DNA from: Wolbachia endosymbiont (group A) of Anomoia purmunda
Lineage (GTDB): Bacteria > Pseudomonadota > Alphaproteobacteria > Rickettsiales > Anaplasmataceae
NCBI RefSeq assembly: GCF_947251545.1
Contig: NZ_OX366362.1
Span: 806,001-870,000 of the forward strand
DNA: 64,000 nucleotides
Direction of reading: 5' to 3'
The stretch's first letter is position 1. The number at the start of each line of letters is the position of its first letter. The translations under genes were made by a program, and so were the position numbers. Below, in pieces: positions 55,981 to 64,000 of the stretch. The notes under the pieces were generated by a model that was not told where the DNA came from, searched no databases, and saw only the letters and a list, made by a program, of their open reading frames with translations.

Positions 55981-58077
55981 ATGCCTGAATTTGGGAATAT
56001 ATTGCTATTGGTAGCCTGCTTATTGTCTTTGACATATTTGTTTTTACCGCTTAGTTCTTGTCGGTTTATTACCACTGCCATATTTTTTTGTGTATCAACA
56101 TCAATGGCTATTTTGATCTACTGCCACATTACAAATGATTTCTCACTCGAAAACGTATATTACCACTCACACACAACAAAACCTTTGATCTATAAGATTT
56201 GTGGAGTTTGGGGAAATAAAGAAGGGTCCATGTTGCTTTGGGTTTTAGTGCTTGCCGTGTATTTATTACTAATGGATATTTATATACCTTCTGTCATCCC
56301 AGTTTCCCCCTCTGTCATCCTAGTGCCCAGACACTGGGATCCAGACAATTTAATTGCAAATGAGTACATCAAATGGCAGTATAATAAAAACTGGATTCCA
56401 GTGTCAAGCACTGGAATGACACCAGAACGAACTAATGGTAGTAAATTAAAAAAAATGTCTCTTATCACCCAAGGCTTGATTTGCTTTTGTTTTTTACTGT
56501 TCACTTTACTTGAATCCAGCCCCTTCACTAAAATGCCAGGCATTGAAACAGATGGACTGGGTTTTAATCCGATATTGCAGGATATAGGCCTTGCTATTCA
56601 TCCACCGATATTATATTTGGGGTACCTTGGGTTTAGCGTTCCTTTTTCGTTCTCTATAGCTGGATTAATTTTAAATACTGAAGGAAATGTTTGGGCTAAA
56701 ATTGTCAGGCCTTGGGTACTTATTTCTTGGTCGCTGCTCACTTTGGGCATCAGCTTGGGTAGCTGGTGGGCATATCGCGAACTTGGGTGGGGTGGATTTT
56801 GGTTTTGGGATCCAGTGGAAAACGTTTCTTTGATGCCGTGGCTAATTGCAGTGGCGCTGACACATTTGTTGCTCGTTGTACGAAATTTCAATACTTTAAG
56901 GAATTTTGCTATTTTACTTACGCTCACAACTTTTATATTGAGTGTGACTGGAACATTTCTAGTCCGCTCAGGAATACTTACCTCAGTGCACACGTTTGCA
57001 GATGACCCAAGGTATGGACTGTATATATTAGCTCTACTTGGTGTAATTACAGTCAGTAGCTTAGTAATATTTGTAGTATTTACGAGAAAAAATCACACGT
57101 CTGCGATGTCATTTCAATGCTTGACACTGGAATCCAGAAAGAAACTTGCTACTCAAGTGACAGAGGGTAGAAGATTCTTTTCACGCCTTACGATGATGCT
57201 GATGAACAACTTATTATTCATCACTGCCTTTTTCATTGTGTTAGTTGGCACTTTATACCCTACAGTGCTTGAGTATTTAACCGGTGAATTAATTTCAGTT
57301 GGAGCACCATATTACAATTCTTTATTTAACTCTATTGCACTAGCTATTCTAGTGCTCACCATGATAGGGCAATACTGCAGTTGGCAGGGAAATAGTCTAT
57401 TGCCAATATTCCGTGAATACAGATTCTCATTCTGTAGTGCTGCAGCTATTTTGCCGTTTATCTTTCACATGGAGCTAATGATTGTGCTATCAATTACTAT
57501 CTCCATAGCATTATTAATCTTTGTTTTAGAAGCATACAGTAAAAGAATTCGTTTATTTAAGGTAGCATTTGGTAAATCAATTTTATTAGCAAGAAAAGTT
57601 TCTAAATCCTACTATGCAATGATGGCAGCTCATGCTGGAGTGGCAATTTTAGTGCTTGGTATAGCATATTCGGTTGGTTGGCAGGAGAAAAAAGAAAATC
57701 ACTTAAAAATAGGGGATAGCATAACAGTCAATAAATTTAAAGTTACTTTACGAAATATTGAGCTAATAAAAGAAAAAAATTTCCATGCAGTGAGGGGTAC
57801 AATGGATATCAGGAATTTGCTGAATAATAAGATATTAGGTGAAGTAACTCCTGAATATAGATTTTACCTTGCGGAAGGTCAGAAAAATGTTGAAAGCAGT
57901 ATCTACCACAATTTATTTTCTGATATTTATGTTGTAATTGGAGAGATTGATAAGAGTAAGAGCAAAATCGCAGCTAAAGTGCACTATAAACCTGGAATGT
58001 CTATAATCTGGCTTGGATCCTTTCTCATCGCTTTTGGTTCGCTCCTTGCTGCTTTTCCTTTATTGAGAAGATTTTAA
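55981..58077 (+). CDS. ccmF: Cytochrome c heme lyase subunit CcmF, with two in-frame palindromic insertions
   Basis: Large polytopic membrane protein that, with CcmH, attaches heme to apocytochromes c. The WWD heme-handling motif is WGGFWFWDPVENVSLMPWL, and conserved His residues lie in AIHPPILYLGY and TSVHTFADDP. The 698-residue protein has two blocks foreign to the family. One is at about residues 102-150 (SVILVPRHWDPDNL ... WIPVSSTGMTPER). The other is at about residues 374-397 (MSFQCLTLESRKK). Both are translated palindromic repeats. They lie in loops between helices, so the enzyme may still work. The frame is open throughout. Confidence 0.93.
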   Translation: MPEFGNILLLVACLLSLTYLFLPLSSCRFITTAIFFCVSTSMAILIYCHITNDFSLENVYYHSHTTKPLIYKICGVWGNKEGSMLLWVLVLAVYLLLMDIYIPSVIPVSPSVILVPRHWDPDNLIANEYIKWQYNKNWIPVSSTGMTPERTNGSKLKKMSLITQGLICFCFLLFTLLESSPFTKMPGIETDGLGFNPILQDIGLAIHPPILYLGYLGFSVPFSFSIAGLILNTEGNVWAKIVRPWVLISWSLLTLGISLGSWWAYRELGWGGFWFWDPVENVSLMPWLIAVALTHLLLVVRNFNTLRNFAILLTLTTFILSVTGTFLVRSGILTSVHTFADDPRYGLYILALLGVITVSSLVIFVVFTRKNHTSAMSFQCLTLESRKKLATQVTEGRRFFSRLTMMLMNNLLFITAFFIVLVGTLYPTVLEYLTGELISVGAPYYNSLFNSIALAILVLTMIGQYCSWQGNSLLPIFREYRFSFCSAAAILPFIFHMELMIVLSITISIALLIFVLEAYSKRIRLFKVAFGKSILLARKVSKSYYAMMAAHAGVAILVLGIAYSVGWQEKKENHLKIGDSITVNKFKVTLRNIELIKEKNFHAVRGTMDIRNLLNNKILGEVTPEYRFYLAEGQKNVESSIYHNLFSDIYVVIGEIDKSKSKIAAKVHYKPGMSIIWLGSFLIAFGSLLAAFPLLRRF
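56287..56430. repeat. Palindromic element in frame within ccmF (first)
   Basis: Has GTCATCCTAGTGCCCAGACA/CACTGGGATCCAG on one side and TGGATTCCAGTGTCAAGCAC/GGAATGACACC on the other. The core contains ACAATTTAATTGCAAATGAG. About 144 bases (48 codons), keeping frame. Confidence 0.85.
57102..57170. repeat. Palindromic element in frame within ccmF (second)
   Basis: ATGTCATTTCAATGCTTGAC followed by ACTGGAATCCAG is the half-palindrome seen elsewhere in the window. About 23 codons, keeping frame. Confidence 0.75.
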
Positions 58078-58106
58078 TAGGACTCCTTTATACTATAACG
58101 AAAAAA

Positions 58107-58430
58107 CTTACCTGACACCCTTCGCCAGCCCCCTTATTATAGTATTAAGGGTATTTATGACTCAAAACTTGTTTTTGACCTGCAGGCTCAATGACAAAAT
58201 TCAGTAAAAACTCAGGGTATTTTTTGGCGGATTACATAAAATTATAGCGGCTACATGTCTTTAAATTTTTTCTACATTCAGCCAAATCGCGCTTAATTTA
58301 AGCGTTAGCACATTATTACAGCGCCACTTACAGTAATAGAGAGTCAAAACCAGCATCACGGGGCTTCTTTTGCCTTTTTTTCGTTTGGTAAATTTCTTAA
58401 TATTTATAGCTAAACGACAACCGTCATCCC
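58107..58430. repeat. Dispersed intergenic repeat
   Basis: TTCGCCAGCCCCCTTATTAT near 58119 and CTTCTTTTGCCTTTTTTTCG near 58365 recur at 1782-2245. No gene seen. Confidence 0.6.
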
Positions 58431-58710
58431 TGTAAAGGTCAAGTATCCCGCTAACAAGTAGCGGGATGACGATTGTCAGGCCAGCGCCTCTTTCTCCTGT
58501 CATCCCAGTGCCCAGACACTGGGACCTATTTTGCATGTAACTCCAATTGTGTTTTGGCATAAAACGCGACGCGTATTAGACTTATTTGCAAGCAAAGCTT
58601 GCTAGATCCCAGTGTCAAGCACTGGGATGACATCATAGGGGCACTGGGATGACAGGAGAAGGAGGCACTGCCGTCATAAAGGAACCAGTGTCAGCTACTC
58701 GGATGACAGA
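58430..58710. repeat. Cluster of palindromic repeats
   Basis: Near 58446, TCCCGCTAACAAGTAGCGGG; at 58498, GTCATCCCAGTGCCCAGACA; then CCCAGTGTCAAGCACTGGGA near 58606 and two partial copies. The whole interval 58078-58780 lacks a gene. Confidence 0.8.
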
Positions 58711-58771
58711 GAAGTCCAATCACAAAATAAATTAGTGAATTTTTAAAAAAGTATATAAAATTCAAGTTTAA

Positions 58772-60171
<1,400 letters not shown>

Positions 60172-60224
60172 ATCAGACCTCTTGCATAATCATTATTTGA
60201 GCAAAAAGTTAACAACGCACTTCC

Positions 60225-60520
60225 TGATGTCATTCCAGCGCGTGACGCACAACTGTACGAACATTGCAATTTGCAGGTGGCAGGTGGTGTCATTCCAGTG
60301 CTTGACACTGGAATCCAGTTTTCTGATAATTTCATCGAAAATGTTGTATAGTGCACAATCAATTTTGCTGGATCCCAGTGTCAAGCACTGGGATGACACC
60401 TTTGTACTTGAGGTAAAACCGGCTATAACATTTAACACACTGTCTTCGAAAACAAACGTTTGTACAATTGTGCACGTGACACTGGAATCTAGAAAAAAAG
60501 AACCAGTGTCAGCTACTTGG
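60225..60520. repeat. Palindromic repeat cluster
   Basis: TGTCATTCCAGTGCTTGACA/CTGGAATCCAG (60288), a core with TTTCATCGAAAATGTTGTAT (60328), and TCCCAGTGTCAAGCACTGGG (60373) make one composite unit. Flanking pieces are degenerate. The 60172-60671 gap has no gene. Confidence 0.8.
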
Positions 60521-60662
60521 GTTAAAAAGAGCAGTTTATCGTTAAAATTTGAAGCCATTACAATAAATTTTTAAGATTAGCGTTAAAAGTTATTATTAAA
60601 AATAAGTAAATTTCATTGTTTTAGTACAATATTTAGTATACACTTTAAGAAGATATGTTTGA

Positions 60663-63269
<2,607 letters not shown>

Positions 63270-63343
63270 CAATTATAGCCAGCAAACACAGGGTGTCATC
63301 CGAGTAGCTGACACATAGCTGTATGAACATTGTCTACCAGGAG

Positions 63344-64000
63344 CATACGCGTCAAGTTAAGAAGCAAGGGTAAGAAAATTCAATGAACTTAAGGTGGATA
63401 CTCTAGTTTTTCTATATCTATCTTTCACAGAAAATTGTGACCAGTCTGTGGTAAGTTTTTTCAGGAAAATTCTCAAATTATTAATTTTACTGCTTAACGC
63501 TAAAAACAACTCCCTAATCCTTCTTTTTAATTCAATGAATGCCTTTGTTAAACTCAGCTCTGTATTCTCTTTCAGTTTTATACAACCAACTATTCCATGA
63601 AATATAAGAATTGCGCACAATTTAGCGTATAGTTCACATAATACTCTGTATGGTTTTCCTTTAAGTTCGTCAAGCCTGATGTGACTCTTATACAATTTAA
63701 ATAATAATTCAATCTGCCATCTTACCCTGTAAACTGTTAATACTTGTTCAGCGCTGATTTTACTCTCTGGAACGTTAGTTATGAATATCGACCAATCCAG
63801 CAATTTTTGATTCTTTTGAGAAGATGTATATCCATGTGATTTTGCTAACTTATTAGCCCTTCTTCTTCTAATTATAGACTGTTCTTCAGTTAATTTTTGA
63901 CATATAATTCTCACTTTAATTTTTACTTCTTTTCCTAATAGCACTTCCATCTCTAGAAGGGATTGACCTTCTAAACATTCCAACAACTCTATTTTTTGAT
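63344..64000 (-). mobile_element. IS4-family insertion sequence, copy C (partial at window edge)
   Basis: Begins with the same CATACGCGTCAAGTTAAG end as copies A and B. The rest lies beyond the window. Between nusB and this edge (63270-63343) is a broken palindromic repeat. Confidence 0.9.
63357..64000 (-). CDS. IS4-family transposase, C-terminal part (window edge)
   Basis: The visible 209-plus residues are identical in sequence to the C-terminal part of the copies at 24 and 42 kb, including YRVRWQIELLFKLYK. Whether the first catalytic Asp is present cannot be seen. Confidence 0.85.
   Translation of the reverse strand, partial: QKIELLECLEGQSLLEMEVLLGKEVKIKVRIICQKLTEEQSIIRRRRANKLAKSHGYTSSQKNQKLLDWSIFITNVPESKISAEQVLTVYRVRWQIELLFKLYKSHIRLDELKGKPYRVLCELYAKLCAILIFHGIVGCIKLKENTELSLTKAFIELKRRIRELFLALSSKINNLRIFLKKLTTDWSQFSVKDRYRKTRVSTLSSLNFLTLAS

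Overview
The window is a piece of a Wolbachia chromosome (Alphaproteobacteria, Rickettsiales). The case rests on AT-rich sequence, single-copy housekeeping genes mixed with many insertion sequences, ankyrin-repeat genes, a large family of short palindromic repeats between and inside genes, and above all a complete cidA-cidB (cifA-cifB) cytoplasmic-incompatibility operon at 32.2-37.2 kb. The CidA sequence, especially its C-terminus, looks to me most like the wPip (Culex, supergroup B) type I protein. That is a memory-based inference, not a search result.

Layout: 0-1.7 kb, tatC (partial) and gap on the minus strand. 1.7-4.8 kb, repeats, an orphan phage prohead protease and a frameshifted coiled-coil gene. 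4.8-8.4 kb, CCA-adding enzyme, an OTU-type cysteine protease (effector candidate) and ychF. 8.5-10.3 kb, an IS110-type element and palindromic repeats. 10.4-14 kb, a tightly packed exported-ankyrin / pentapeptide-repeat / gmk operon. 14-17 kb, recO, a nonsense-interrupted YhcG-type nuclease gene and a TolA/TonB-like gene. 17.5-22.5 kb, bamE, nrdB, a dicarboxylate symporter, tsaB, a P-loop protein and a class II aldolase. 22.6-29.1 kb, two identical IS110-family copies and a deleted IS4 copy around pdhA and hemJ. The second IS110 copy has cut off the 5' half of ligA (3' half at 29.1-30.2 kb).

30.4-42.3 kb is an accessory island: Rpn-family nuclease, a phage-type gene, a second Rpn remnant, cidA-cidB, and two large ankyrin genes. 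This combination resembles the eukaryotic association module of prophage WO, but no phage structural genes are present here. It is bounded by the IS110 copy at ligA on one side and an intact IS4 copy plus older IS debris on the other.

44.4-64 kb returns to housekeeping genes: an AEC transporter, ftsB-like gene, rpmJ, PPDK regulatory protein, ccmC, purA, an IS5 pseudogene, a coiled-coil operon with an in-frame stop, pyrC, a hypothetical gene, ccmF, secF, a retropepsin-like protease, then yidC-ribH-nusB and a third IS4 copy running off the window.

Themes: (1) host-interaction genes (CidA/CidB, OTU protease, ankyrin, pentapeptide and coiled-coil proteins); (2) palindromic repeats spreading between genes and in frame inside gap and ccmF; (3) heavy IS activity with gene decay. 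I found no rRNA, tRNA or CRISPR array.
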